A stretch of DNA of 64,000 bases from Torreya grandis (GCA_037957365.1 JARHVA010003166.1:620001-684000); one strand, 5' to 3'; positions 46,333 to 58,880 are shown, counted from the stretch's first letter. The notes: generated by a model from the sequence alone, not told the origin. A program made the numbers and translations.

Positions 46333-47350
46333 TGTAGACACTAATTTTAGCCACTTTTATGCATAAATTGATATTTAGATCAATTTATATAAAACATCAT
46401 AATTTAAGCCTAGAAATCACCTAAATTTCCCAAATTCATCTACGTAAGGGAGTTAATTTCTTAGAAATGTGGTGAGGCTTTCTTATTTTGGGTATTACCT
46501 TGTATGCACCCATAACCTAGTTTTGTTTCAACCCTAGTCAAATTATGACCTAGTAATTTGACAATTTTGGTCTATCAAACTATTAATTAAAAACATTAAA
46601 AACAATTTCCAAAATCCAAAAATCACTAATCAATATTAATTAAAAATCAAATATCAATTAACTTTCCTAAGTAAAAAACCCAAGTTCAATTAGTGAATTC
46701 CATTTATAAAAAAAAGTAACTTTTAGCCAAATATTAAGTCAAAGTCAAGGGAGATAATAAAGTGATATATTAATTCCTAATATTACAAAAAGGTGAGTCA
46801 TAACCTCATAAATATTTAATGTGAGTTTTCATGGCTTATAAATATCTAAAAATCAGTTGTTAATATTTCATGAGTGATTTGACCCAACCCATGGTTAACC
46901 TAACTCAACCTATGTTATTTTAGACTCATCCAAAGTTAGAACTAAACCTAACCTCCTTAGGGATAGATTTAGATTTAATACTTATAAATAGAATTTCCCT
47001 TACTCTATCCAAAAAATATTTTTCATGTAAGGTTATTCTGTAGGAATACCTTAAAGAAGCCATCAAAGTAATGTTATAATGCCAATTTGATACCATAATT
47101 CACCAAGTAAAACCACATGTGGTCATTGGATAAATGCTACCAACATGGAGAAAAACATTTATTGAAGTCTCTAATTCCATAAAATGAGAAAGAACATCTA
47201 CTATGCCAATAAGTGGATACTAATTTTGACAAGGGAGGTAAAATTGTTGTGTGTCATTATCTCTTATTTGTGGTTTTATTCATTATGTTATGCTACCCAT
47301 AGTTCTTAGGAAAGAGTGTTTAGCTTCATTGTATTATTATACATGCATTT
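46333..47350 (+). mobile_element. E2 3' LTR (right end uncertain)
   Basis: Starts TGTAGACACTAATTTTAGCC at 46333, directly after a polypurine tract and like the E1 LTR start (TGTAGACACC). CTTATAAATAG at 46981-46990 is a likely TATA box about 650 bp in. I cannot find the expected TCTACA end, so the right limit is a guess from the 430 bp that follow TATA in the solo LTR. Confidence 0.6.
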
Positions 47351-49040
47351 TTAATTTAATCACTAAAAAGGAACTAATCAATATTTTCATGCTCTTGTGA
47401 CTCCTAAGATACACATGGATGTTATTATGATGATTATGTGACAATGCATATTGATATGATGGATACATGTTTTATTGATGTAATGATAGTTATAGATGGA
47501 TTTTCATGGGATCTATGATATATAATTTTTGTTTGATTTTATGTTTATATATTACATGTTTAGTTATAATTGTGATGTGATGATATATCTTAGATGTATG
47601 AATTGATGTATAAGATATTTGTATAGTCAGTGTAGATATAAATGTGAAAAGTAAATGATATGCATGAAGTAATGGGTATGACTGTAGATTATGATTATAA
47701 TTTTGTTATATATCCAATTAAATATGTATGTACCAATATAGTTTGGATTATCCACGTGAGTTAGATTTTATGCATTTTATGATGCTTGGGGACATCCTCC
47801 TATATATTAGGTTAGTAGGATAAAAGCACCAGATTTAGGATTAATTAGACATTGTTAGTTTATGATAGGTTTGGATATATTGTAGGTGTAGTGAGATGGA
47901 AAATATTGAATGGGTAAAGGATACATGATGAAGTATTAAATCATATGTGTGTATGTGATTCATTTTAATGTTACACTAAGAAGTATGCACCATGATATTT
48001 AAACTGGGCATGATGATGATGTTCAAAAAGCATAGATGGACTTAACTCATAAAGCAAAGCATACAAAAAATTGAAAAGTGACATGGATTCAATATGTACC
48101 TTTGGCATGAGTATGGCCAAGGTAACATCATGCCATACTAATAATCAAAAATAAAGACAAGACTAAATATAAATGTGTATATACAAAAATGACAATGTTA
48201 TCTAAGATAAGAAGTAATCAACAAGATGGATTGATAAAAAGATAAAGATATTTAAAAAAATCACATAACATAAAAAACATACAACACCCAATTATATACA
48301 TAAACAAACTAGACATATTATGCTATGTATAAGGTGGGAATGACTAGGTGAGTAACTCAGGATTCAATTATACCTAGTTATTTTTACATGTTACCCTTGG
48401 TAGGGTGGGAAACCTGATGATGAATTTTTAAACAATTGCAAGAGATGGGTGATCATAAGAATTAATGTATATGGATATGATTTTTTTATGGAATCATAGG
48501 GATCACACATGAGGAATAAATATGTGCTTATAAGTCATCAAAGCTAATAAAATGAAATCCACTAAGAATAGATCAAGGTGATGTGACTTGGACTACGATC
48601 CATAAAAATAGGGAATAAAGGATTAATGGTTAATGATAAAGGACTATAATATTAGGATGTACCTCAAAATCATTCTACTACTACCCCTTTTTTAAATTGA
48701 TAAATTTCTTTTCCTACCACAAAGTACCTTTCATGCTATGTATACTTCCTATGAAGGTGAAAGAGGTACCATTGGGACCAAGGTCGAAGAAATGCGGACA
48801 AGTGTGGTATGAAATGGTGATGGATGGAATAAAATGGCATGGAGTAAATGGCCAAGTACTTAATATTTTTGTAATGATATGCTTGTAGATGGACTTTCAT
48901 GAGTGATGTTGGGAACCCAATTTTCATCACCATGCTTATCTAAAACACCAAAATCATGGTCTTCTCCATTAGATGAAGGGATTTTTTAAAATATATAATA
49001 ATATGCACAAAAATTTAATAAAATGATTCATACTTAATTA
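47351..49040. other. Non-coding stretch, probably 3' region of E5
   Basis: Downstream (minus) of the E5 pol end. It is AT-rich, with GATGATTATG-like and ACATGTTACCCTTGGTAGGG-type bases reminiscent of retroelement 3' repeats. The 63- and 65-codon overlapping ORFs near 48700-48930 are complementary shadows. No gene seen. Confidence 0.4.
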
Positions 49041-49517
49041 TATAACCTTTTCAAGTGCATGATGTTCATATGTTCATGCAATTTTTGACCATCCTGGGTG
49101 GCCAACTTGTATGCCATAGATCCAAATTTGGAAACTATAACATAAGGTCCAAGCCAATTAGGATCAAACTTATCCCTATTTTATCCATATACATTAGTAT
49201 TTATATTATAATATTTAATGATTAAGTTACTAGTTTTAAATTTTTAGGATCAGACCTTTTTATTATATCGATTTAATAACATGTTTTGATATGATTTTAG
49301 ATGATCTATGACTTGTTGACTCTCTCATATAGAATTTAAAGCTATTATATACATGCATCCCTATATGAGTCCTCAGTGATAATGCATTTAAGTGATATTT
49401 TAAATTAATTAAATTCAACCTTAATTAGAAATATAGCCTTAATGCCAAAGACTAGGGAATATAGGGTAGCATGAGTAGGAATATAAACACTAGTGAAATA
49501 TGACCATACTGTAGGAT
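49041..49517 (-). pseudogene. pol: E5 integrase C-terminal part and end of pol
   Basis: Minus: ATLYSLVFGIKAIFLIKVEF (49395-49460) is the post-core block; KFDPNWLGPYVIVSKFGSMA and YKLATQDG (49085-49175) form the C-terminal fold; the tail MNIMHLKRLYN ends at a stop near 49041. The E2 tail (MHLKHFYA) is homologous. It was separated from its core (53639 onward) by E6. Confidence 0.85.
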
Positions 49518-49522
49518 AAATA
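49518..49522. repeat. E6 target-site duplication, left
   Basis: AAATA, identical to 53634-53638. Confidence 0.85.
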
Positions 49523-51069
49523 TATTAAAATTTGAAGGGAATATTGAATAACTTCCACTACTTGCATAAAATCATGCCAAGATCTTGCTAAAACAAAATT
49601 TGCATATAAATTAAACCAAAATATGAAGTTTACATTAAAATAAAAGAATTGAAATACAAATCTATAATAATAAAATTATGATAGATAAACTAAATCTATT
49701 ATATTGAAAATACATCATAAGCTACACTAATGGAGTCATCTTCCATCTTAATCTTCACTCTATATGTCTCCTCTATATGAATCCCTCTTATTTATAACAT
49801 TGAGGGAGAAGATGTGGATCACATTTAGAAATGTGAAAAGGGACTAGTTGCCAAATGAATAGTGAACCCATGTGGTCAAAGACACATCATGGATGCACAC
49901 ATATGTAACTACCAAAAGTTTATTCACATGTAAGAGGACAACCTCATGTAGGATAAACATTAATATCCTCATATTTTCTATATAATAAGAAATGAACACT
50001 CTATGGATTTTTGTGTAGAACATGTTTTGGAGCTAAGCAACAGGCTTATTTACCATCCAATGTATCCATTCTAACATTGGATTTAATCTCTTTTCATTCC
50101 AATAGGATAATTTTGAGTAGGATCTCATAGACTTAGGATTAAAATAACTCACTAGATTAATCAGGTAGACATGATTTGTTAGTTATGTAGCAACTAAGAG
50201 ATTGAGTCTGAGGAATACTTCATTTTCTGTTATCCCATATACTATGAGATCAAGGGGATATTTCATTACCAGGAGGACATATACTCTTTATGACTTTCTT
50301 AGATATGAGGACTAGATATATTTAGATCCATATATACAAGGTTATCTTAAACTTTGTGATCATTCTATTTAAATACCCACTACAAGAGATTCCACCCAGT
50401 AGATAAGTTCTTTCTTCATGATGCTACCTTAGAGGAGAGGTAGTAAGAAATAGATTGACATTATTTCAACCTAACATTCCAGATTAGTGCAACCTATAGA
50501 TACCATACATAATTCCTTAAGATTTTAACAACATATCCATTTTAGACTTTCTATTAAGAGACAAACTAAATCCACTAGAGCTTTACAAAGGACTTTTCAT
50601 TCTAGACAATGGAGTGGAGGACAAATTAGACATTGTACCTTCTCTTCTTTGGGTCATACTTTTATCTAGAGATTTTTATTATCTACCTCAGATACTAAGA
50701 GAGTTGGTTTAAACTCTTTATGGACCCCTTCTTGGTTCTTCATTCTCATGGTTCATTCCTTCTTTCTTAATGTTTAGGGATTATCATGTGTTGTTCATTT
50801 CTTCTGCTTCTTACTTTGGCTTTGAGTGTTATTACTCTTGGATATATTTTGTACTATTTCTTTCAACATTGTTATTATCATTTTTGGAGACCTTTTTGTT
50901 TTCTTTCTTGTTCTTAACACACTTTTATAATCTATAGTCCCTTTGACTTACCTTTATGGTCATTCATTAGATATTAATATATCTATCTTGTTTTATCTTT
51001 CCTTATCTAGGTGAAATACTAACCTAAGAAAACTTCAAAAGATGGTGTAAATAACATTTTATCCTAATA
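49523..51069 (-). mobile_element. E6 3' LTR (left), carrying 1 kb absent from the other LTR
   Basis: 49523-50003 matches 53094-53573, and 51010-51069 matches 53574-53633. 50004-51009 has no counterpart and is bordered by TCTA at both ends (50000-50003; 51006-51009). The left terminus is decayed (TATT for TGTT). Nothing coding is seen in the extra 1 kb. Confidence 0.8.
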
Positions 51070-51339
51070 CCCATTAAGTGTAACTTAGGGAGTACTAAAT
51101 ATGAGAATGAAATATCAGAAGATGGTCCCAATAATTAAGCCTAATCAGGTAGCCATATATAATATGATCAATATCAAATTTTTCTTATAGACATCATCAT
51201 GGCTTATCAGAGAATAAATGTGACCAATCAATGTAATATCCAAGTCAAAGAAGATGTTGGATATGAAGACACTATGAATAAATAGGTGGTGATGCTGCCA
51301 AAAATGCTTTAAGACAAAATAGTTAACCTAGAGAGTCAA

Positions 51340-51890
51340 TTTGGATGGGTAGATCCATCACTCAAATTACACATGGCTGCACCAATCCATCACTTAAATC
51401 ATACATGGATGGGCATATACATCACTTAATATAAATAGTCAATGAAAAAAAATGGTATATACCATCACAAAATGCTCCAATAAATATGGGTTGATCCACC
51501 ACTAAAGAAAAAACTACCAAAAGGATGCAGTCATCAAAGTCACAAAGAAGGATGGGTTGATTCACCACTAAAAAAAATTCCAAAAGAGATGAAGCACACC
51601 AGAGCACCAATAAAGATGGGTTGATCAACCACTAGAAAAAATTCCAAAGAGATGAAACACACCAAGGAAGTAATACTTTATAGAATACCCCCTCCCCTTA
51701 ATACTAAAATAGGGTGCATGGATGAAATGTATAGATGAACAACAACTTCATATAGACCACCAAAAAAGACAAAATATCTCTATGTATGGGAAAATCCATC
51801 ACTAAAATATGCCATGAAAGATGGGTTAATCCATCACTCAAAATGTGCCAAAAAATGGATGGGTTGATCCATTAGTCAAACATACCAACA
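51340..51890. repeat. Degenerate minisatellite (GATGGGTTGATCCATCACT)
   Basis: At least eight variants of GGGTTGATCCATCACTAAA lie at uneven spacing, for example near 51350, 51380, 51485, 51545, 51615, 51815 and 51860. The ORF on minus at 51422-51628 is repeat-encoded. It fills the E6 interior where gag would be expected. Confidence 0.75.
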
Positions 51891-52394
51891 AAGTTTCCTC
51901 ATACAAGTTTTGGAAATAATGTGCCTAGTGAGATACTCATGTACAAGAAAAGAGGAACTAAAAAACAACCATCTGAGAACCTAACTACAAAACAGGTCAC
52001 TACAAAAATATGGTATCTAAATGGAGAACCCATTCAAAGTGTTGGTTTAATAATGGTAGTAACAGATTTTGATTTACCTTTGTTTGAATAAGATTATAAT
52101 GAAGAGAGAAGAATGATTTGATGTTTCTTTATTTCTCTTGTCAAAACACCCATAAAATGATGCAAACCCCCAAAAATTGGCACTTTATAATTTTGTGCAT
52201 TTTACAAAATAAATTAGACTAATGGATAGGCTATGATAAATCATGCAATTTTGAATAAAATGGCATTCAATTATGAGTTATCAATAAAAAATTACAATTA
52301 TTTTCTTTTCCCATCATTGATGGCTCAAATTAATTAAAAATTACACAAAATTTAAATGCTATATTAAAAAAATTAGACATAGTATTGCATACAA

Positions 52395-52450
52395 AGTATG
52401 GAATTGAACCAATGACCTCATCAGCCATAACACTAAGCCTTAACCAATCT
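52395..52450 (-). other. tRNA-like A and B box pair, possible SINE or tRNA relic
   Basis: On minus, TGGTTAAGGCTT (52446-52435) resembles a pol III A box and GGTTCAATTCC (52410-52400) a B box, about 25 bp apart and in the right order. No cloverleaf was worked out, and no poly-A end was found. It is weak evidence of a decayed tRNA-derived insertion inside E6. Confidence 0.35.
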
Positions 52451-53080
52451 TTCTAGTTTACCACTTGCTAAAAGTGACATCTTTCACTTGCTTGTTGTTT
52501 TATTTTTTAGGTAAAAGACAAAAAACATTTGAATAAAAGACTAGTGTGGGTGGGGGTTGATGCTTGGACCTCCCACCACACTTTTTTATTAAAAAATAGA
52601 TACACCAACTCCACTATAAAGTACTTCATGTATTTAAAAACATAAACAATATTTAAAGAGTAAAAAAAGTGCCTTTTTGACTTTTAGTCCTATGAACACA
52701 TTCAAAGGTGTGAGTAGTGTTCAAGGTTGTGTTTAGGACTACATGAAGGGCATGAGTAGCCAAGTATGGATATAGGATTCCTTTGAATTATTTTACTTCT
52801 TCAATGCCAATGTATATTATTTTTAAGGTTGAATCTTGGTTGGAGTTTAATGTCAACAAGCCTTTTGGTTGTATGATTGAATGTCAAGACAATAATGTAG
52901 GTGTGGAGGTTGTTAATTTGTCACAAGGTTGTAAACAACAACAAATGTGAAAAAAGACACTAAATAGTCCTTGTAAAAAATAATTATATTTATGGGTGCT
53001 CAAAACCCACTCACTAATCCTTGAAATAGTTATGTAAGGTCTAAATTTTATTTCAAAAATATGAAACTTTACTTGTAGAT

Positions 53081-53093
53081 GACTCTGGTACCA
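53081..53093 (-). promoter_or_regulatory. E6 primer-binding site, tRNA-iMet type
   Basis: On minus TGGTACCAGAGTC, matching the canonical TGGTATCAGAGCC at 11 of 13 positions, directly adjacent to the LTR. Confidence 0.85.
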
Positions 53094-53633
53094 TGTTGAA
53101 ACTTGAATGGATGACTGAAAAACTTCCACTACTTGCATAAAATCATGCCAAGATATTTCTAAGATAAAATCTCCATACAACTTTAAAAAATATATGAAGT
53201 TTTCATTCAAATACAAGAATTGAAATACAAATATATAATAACAAAATTATGATAGATAAATTAAATATATTATATTGAAAATACATCACAAGCTACTCTA
53301 ATGGAGTCATCTTCCATCCCACTCTTCACTCTATATGTATCCTCTATATGAATCCCTCTTATTTATATCATCGAGGGAGAGGATGTGGATCACATTTGGT
53401 AATGTGAAAAGGACCAGTTACCAAATGAATAGTGCACCCATGTGGTTAAATACACATCATGGATGTATACATATGCAACTACCACACTTTTATTCACATG
53501 AAAGTGGAGACCCTCTTGTAGGAAAAATATTAATATCCACATATTTCCTAAATAATAAGAAATAACCACTCTAGGTAAAATACTAACCTAAGTAAACTTA
53601 AGACTATGGTGTAAATAACATTTTACACCAACA
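53094..53633 (-). mobile_element. E6 5' LTR (right), 540 bp
   Basis: On plus TGTTGAAACTTG to CACCAACA; inverted termini TGTTG/CAACA. About 85-90% like the left copy by eye in shared parts. It lacks the 1-kb segment of the left copy. The 110-codon minus ORF 52884-53216 and the 76-codon plus ORF 53335-53565 cross functional borders and are taken as chance. Confidence 0.88.
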
Positions 53634-53638
53634 AAATA
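53634..53638. repeat. E6 target-site duplication, right
   Basis: AAATA, matching 49518-49522. Confidence 0.85.
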
Positions 53639-54260
53639 TGGACATGCCAATCATGGCTAGCATCATTACCTATTTTATTGATAATTTTGATGAGATTTTT
53701 ATTCATTTCCTCAGATTGATTGTTTCTTTATAGATAGTAAGGCATTAACCATTTGAGCTGAATATGATTTTTTTGACATAAGTTCTTGACCTCTTTAGTT
53801 TAAAAGGATTTTTCATTATCAAATATAATTATGGAAGGGATTCCATCATGGTAAATGATGAGGTTAAGAATTAATTTGTATATTTGTTTACCAATGGCAT
53901 AAGTGAGTGCCATGGATTTCACCCACTTAGTGAAGTATTCTATGGTATTAATAATGAATTTATGTCTATCAGAGGATGATGGATTATTATTTCCATGGAT
54001 TGGTTATAGGTTATAGCTCTTGAGATGGGGCATTCATTATATCCCCATGATTTTGTTAGGGTACACACTTCTTTACAAACAAGTATCATGATCTATGGTG
54101 GGATATTAGTAACCAATATGGAGAAGCTTTTTGGCTATGACCACCCACTAGCATGACCTCCATATATACCATCATAGACCTCCTTGATTACCAAGAGGGA
54201 ATCATATGAGTTTAGACATACTAATAAGGTCCCATAATAAATTTTCCAATAGAGTGTGCT
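53639..54260 (-). pseudogene. pol: E5 integrase N-terminal and core parts
   Basis: Minus: TILRSTLYWKIYYGTLLVCL (about 54200-54260), then KEVYDGIYGGHASGW, the zinc-binding start with His changed to Tyr in YDG. SSSDRHKFIINTIEYFTKWV (about 53930-53990) covers the core after the first Asp. YHDGIPSIIIFDNEKSFKLK (about 53790-53850) holds the second Asp as FDNE. The distal core and C-terminus are across E6 at 49041-49517. Confidence 0.85.
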
Positions 54261-54559
54261 TCTAAGTATGGTGTGATGAGAGTCCTTTTAAATGAAGAAT
54301 TTGCAATGGTGGTAATTAATATGGGGTGGAAGGATTCCATCTTAGAGGTACGTGTATATGTCTTGGTACTAGTGTGTACTGGGATTAATAATTTCATAGA
54401 CTTGTTAGGTTGTCATCATCTAATGGGTGAGTGACAAAATTTACTCTACTAAGAAGTGGATTTCATGAATTTTAGGAGTCATTTGTAACAATGATCTGAT
54501 AGTTTTCATCACATTGATAGAATTATTACTTTCTATTAGAACTTTTTCAAAATATATAT

Positions 54560-54900
54560 ACTAAAAGTGTGTTTTCAAAGTGTCAACCAATTATTTATAT
54601 GAGAGAAAATTATCATCATTTGTCTAAAATTTAATGTTGACTTGTTTAATTATCAACTAACAATTTTCATAGAATTACAGATGTTGAATCTTCCATTGAC
54701 ATGCTAATTGGAGTCTTGATATTAGAGCCTCATACTCTGAAATGTTATTTTTACAAATAAATGTTATCCTAAAAGCCTTAGGAATAAAATCACCTTGTGG
54801 TGTGACTAGTATAATGTCAGCTCCTAAATCATGTGTGGTAAAGGAATCATCAAAGTAGACCTTACAAGAGGGTGACTCTTTAGTTGTCATGATTGATTCA
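54560..54900 (-). pseudogene. pol: E5 second (Tat-type) RNase H
   Basis: CKVYFDDSFTTHDLGADIIL (54790-54860) is the first strand with its Asp. VTPQGDFIPKAFRITF and CKNNISEYEALISRLQLACQ (54690-54750) hold the NNxxEYE Glu. The rest is decayed towards 54560. It lies after the RT-linked RNase H and before integrase, the classical position of the archaeal-type RNase H in Tat elements. Confidence 0.85.
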
Positions 54901-55466
54901 TCTGGGAATATTTTTACTCATGGTGATAAATCAAAGAAAGGAACTATAGCTAATTGATTTTCCAAAACCTAACCCTTGATAGATTTTTGATTCACATACT
55001 TGATTTCAAAATCACTTAGGATCAAAATCCATTTGGATATTAATCTAATGAGATCAGATGTAGATAATAAATACTTGAGAGGATTATTTTTTACAATGAG
55101 ATTTACATGATTATTAAGAATGTAGTGTCAAATATTTTAAAATTTAAATATAATTACAAGACATAGTTTTGTATATTGGAGTATAATTTAATTCATAAGA
55201 TACTAGAGTCCAACTGAGATAATAATAATCCTCACCTTTCCATTTTCATCATGTTATACAAGTAAAGCTCCTAAAACATGTGAAGTAGTGGATATATAGA
55301 GGAGTAAAGGTTTTCCAAGTGTTGGAGGTGAAATCATTGAGGGTTTTAAGAGACATTATTTTAATTCTTGATATTATTTTTGACACTTAGGATTCCATTG
55401 GAACTAATCTTTTTTATTCAAGAGATGAGTAAGAAGTTGACACTTGTTTGAGAGCTAGGAAATAAA
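54901..55466 (-). pseudogene. pol: E5 RT-linked RNase H
   Basis: Minus: GKPLLLYISTTSHVLGALLV (about 55250-55310), HDENGKVRIIIIS, then NNPLKYLLSTSDLIRLISKW (about 55045-55105) and ILILSDFEIKYVNQKSIKG. The same end block is seen in E1 (1-75) and E2 (11140-11220). Stops are few but frameshifts occur. Confidence 0.8.
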
Positions 55467-55524
55467 TCAGTAAATGGATTGTAACTTTCCTTGAAGGTCA
55501 TGTAATTGTTTGAGATTATTAGGA

Positions 55525-55592
<68 letters not shown>

Positions 55593-56250
55593 CTTTACCT
55601 TTAGCCAGGTAAAATTTGATGAATAGACAATAAATAATAAATCCCAATATATTTTAAAATTAACTCCAAATATGCACTTTTTAGGATTCAATCGAACCTT
55701 GTACTCTCTTTCTCTCTCATATATTTTGTACAAGATGACATAATGTTTAGCTCATGTTTTTTTTTTCTCAAAATATCATTGACATAGTCATACACTATAT
55801 CATGCATCATATCATGGATTATTATCATCATATCTCTTTGGTAAGTGGCACCAACATTTTAAATTCCAAATAGACTTACTTGGTAATAAAAAGTAACCCA
55901 TCTATGAGAGATAACATCTCATATCCAACTGTAGAGTCCATGATCATATCTATATTTGTAAGTGGAAAGTAATCTTTTGGAAAAGACTTTTTAATATTAT
56001 ATAATTGAGTGAAAATGAAGTTTCCTCCATTTGGTTTTCCAATAGGGACAATATTTGAGATCTAATTAGAGTAGTAAATGGGTCCAATAGAAAAAGATTG
56101 TAAAAAATATTGTATCTCTTCCTTAACTATTAATTCACCTTAGGGTGCATCTGTCAAAGTTTTTGCTTCATGGGTTTTGAATTAGGATGGATAACTAGAT
56201 GATGCATGAGTATGCCAAGATCAAGCCCTAACATATTGGTGTAACATGAA
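55467..56250 (-). pseudogene. pol: E5 reverse transcriptase, decayed
   Basis: Minus: SFPKDYFPLTNIDMIMDSTV (55930-55990) and GYEMLSLIDG begin the palm. The MPFGL and YxDD region at 55740-55860 is not readable. EYKVRLNPKKCIFGVNFKIY (55650-55715) ends the palm, and MPPNNLKQLHDLQGKLQSIY (55467-55530) follows. A (TA)n tract is inserted between the last two, inside the frame. Confidence 0.8.
55528..55589. repeat. (TA)n microsatellite inside E5 pol
   Basis: About 30 uninterrupted TA units between the palm end and the connection of RT. Confidence 0.98.
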
Positions 56251-57960
56251 GCAAATATATAAATAAATTATTTTAGAAGATAAATAATGATTCCCCTTTA
56301 TTTAGGTGTAAGACATTCCCCAAATTTGAAAATATTAGGGTCCTTCTTAGTTCTAATATTGGATTTAATTGTTTCTTCAAGTAGATATAGAGACTAATCT
56401 TGTAGATAATCTAAAGGAGAAGGTAATTAAGGTTATTAAAGTTATTGGAAGACATCTAGTAAGGCTTCAAATGACTCCTCATGTGCCCTCTTTTCTACAG
56501 TACTAAGAAAAACACTAGAATAAAAAATGGGGGTTTGTTTTGATATGCTAGTGTTATTGTTAGGAGACAAGTCTTCTAGATAGTCTACAAGTTCTTCTGA
56601 TTCAATTTTATTTAGTGATTCAACTTGTTCTCCAAATTAGGCCAAAGTATTTATATTGATTTCAAACCCTTTTTTTGGGTCACCTAATGACATATGTATC
56701 TAACTCTCATATTCTTTACTATGGCTTCATCATTTTGGAAAAAATCTAAATAAGGTTCATTAAACAAATCCCAATTGATGAGGGAAGGGTAGAAGATTTC
56801 AAGGTTAATGGTATAAATGGAGGTATTAGTGAATAGGATCATGGAAACAAGATATTTATAGAGACTATAAATAGAACATGTCTTGACATCCTCATCAGAT
56901 GGTGACTTCTATGAAACTAAAGTAGAATCTAAGATGACATCACAAAGGCCAATACCAAGTGGTTGTGTTTAACCATGATTTTTTTAATTTATAGGTTGAG
57001 GTTAACAAGATACTCATTAATTAGGTATATATAAATGAATAATCACAAGGGTGTAATCAGATCTACATCAAGATAATTGGGTGCTAATCTCAGATAAAAA
57101 CATACACTAAATTTATTATGATGAGTTATGTTAAAAATAGTAAGTAAAATTATGCTAGATGTATAAATGAAAAATAAGTAGTGTAATTAGCTTATTATGA
57201 TGATAATGTAGTTATATATCTAGAACAGGTAAGAAATAGATTGGAAGATGATTATGGAATAGTCATTAGATCCTGAATTTGACACTTCTAGATCTGCAAA
57301 TACTAAAATCAACCTAGAATAATTATTTTGGCATTACTATCTAAACTCAATGTAAGTGTCCTATACAAAATACTTATTGGAAAAGGATGAAACTACATAG
57401 ATGATTTTGAGATTGAATTCACCTTTAATATAGATCATTTAGATATGATTCATTGACTATCACTCCTCATGAATTTTTAAAACCCTAGTTTTCCATCTCT
57501 ATAGTGACCTTGGGGGAAATGGGTTAGTGGGTACATGGTGTTGAGCTAACCCCAAATACCCCTCTGTTAGTGAGTACTACATACATAGACAATACTCTAA
57601 ATAAGATCTTGGATTGATGTAATTCTCTGATTGGGTGTTATGATGGTAATAGTGGGGAGATATGAGTAATTGCAACTATTACTTAAAATATTAGGATGAA
57701 AAATAAACTCATACTCCTATTACTCCTACTATATATCCAGGATCATAGAGTCCTATTATCCATACATAGAGCATCACAAATACTATAGTGATAGATATTT
57801 CACCTATGCATGTTCTTTAATAGTGTCACTAGATTATTACACCAAGTTCATAGTGAGGAGATATATATTATCACCCTTTAGATGGGATCATAAGATAACC
57901 TTTCCCTTTCAAAAATTATTAAAAAATACCAAAAAAAATTAAAACGTTCAAAAACATTTT
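56251..57960 (-). other. E5 upstream pol / gag region, not resolved
   Basis: By position this should hold the RT lead-in, protease and gag of E5. Open fragments on minus (for example around 56480-56660, acidic) fit a linker, but I find no protease triad or gag core. No other feature seen. Confidence 0.35.
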
Positions 57961-58880
57961 GGCACCGATATATTATATTAACTCATTTGCATTTATGTGT
58001 TAGTTTTATGCTAATGGATGGAATGTTAGTTAATTAAACATACACATGTGTGTCATGCTTCTATTTGAGTTTGATACATACATACCCAAATATAGGACCT
58101 AATCCTATTTTTATTGTTGGACATTCCATCTACTCATGTCATATGGACATTAGGGGCACCCACCTCTATGATCACGATACTTCTAGGTTATATCATTATA
58201 TGGTCACTCTAGATTATCATGTTTTGAGCTCATATATGTACTTACAAATGCCTTTATCAATGATTATATATTTCATAGGGTAATTGATATGTGATGCACT
58301 TAATTTTTTTGATAACAGATTTGATCCATGAGCTACTATGATATGTCTATATTGGTTGATTATAATTTCCTCCATGCACTTCTTTGAGTGCCTTGTCTTG
58401 CTACTATTTTACTTATTTGAAAATTTGAATATGCTCCTATGTTTCAACCCAATGCCTATGTATCCTTTATTTGACATTTGAGCATGTCATTTATTTTTAT
58501 GTGGACATTTGAATATGTCATTCTTACTTTTATGGATATTTGACTGAGTCATATCCCTTAAATTATGTAGCATTTGAGCATGCCCCTTATTTTTAGTCTC
58601 CTAGGACCATTATATTTCAAATTACTTTTGAATTATCTTGTGTGTGTGATTGTTTTATATTTGATATTGTAATATTTCTATTTATACATTACCAAGATCA
58701 TTATAATACATATTAGGCCTTTATGTGATCACATTATTCTATGCAATCTAATGATTTATCTACATAGAAATGTTCCTTATATATGTTACATGGTTACATT
58801 AAAATATTATATAATTATATTTTACTTTTGAGGTGAGGTAAAAAATGGTTTCTATTATTCCCTCACATAAGGAGGGGCAT
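57961..58880 (+). other. Probable 3' untranslated region of a plus-strand retroelement
   Basis: No coding motif; the 77-codon ORF at 58050-58283 is not convincing. A 31-bp repeat array (58473-58600) and then polypurine-tract-like units (from 58885) resemble the 3' regions of Tat elements such as E2. Confidence 0.4.
58473..58600. repeat. 31-bp tandem repeat, four units
   Basis: GACATTTGAGCATGTCAT-like units start at 58473, 58504, 58535 and (decayed) 58570; an outlier is near 58421. Confidence 0.85.

Larger units (their letters stand above)
49523..53633 (-). mobile_element. E6: non-autonomous LTR retrotransposon with tRNA-iMet primer site
   Basis: Direct repeats at 49523-51069 and 53094-53633 align over their ends. 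The right copy has termini TGTTG and CAACA. AAATA flanks both sides. The primer site at 53081-53093 sets the orientation as minus. The 2-kb interior (51070-53080) has no gag or pol motif on either strand, so it must have used proteins made elsewhere. The iMet primer site is most common in Ty1/copia elements, but the superfamily cannot be told without coding parts. It inserted into E5 integrase. Confidence 0.85.
49041..56950 (-). mobile_element. E5: Tat-like Ty3/gypsy pol (interrupted by E6)
   Basis: On minus from about 56.9 kb: RT, RNase H, second RNase H, integrase core, [E6], integrase C-terminus, stop at about 49041. This is the standard Tat order and agrees with E1 and E2 but not with E3/E4. 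No LTR is assigned with confidence; gag and protease upstream of 56.3 kb are too decayed to call. Confidence 0.75.

Noticed and set aside
55467..55733. Intact 88-codon protein with a poly-(YI) segment
   Set aside because: The repeat is the (TA)n tract inserted in a broken RT; not a membrane protein.
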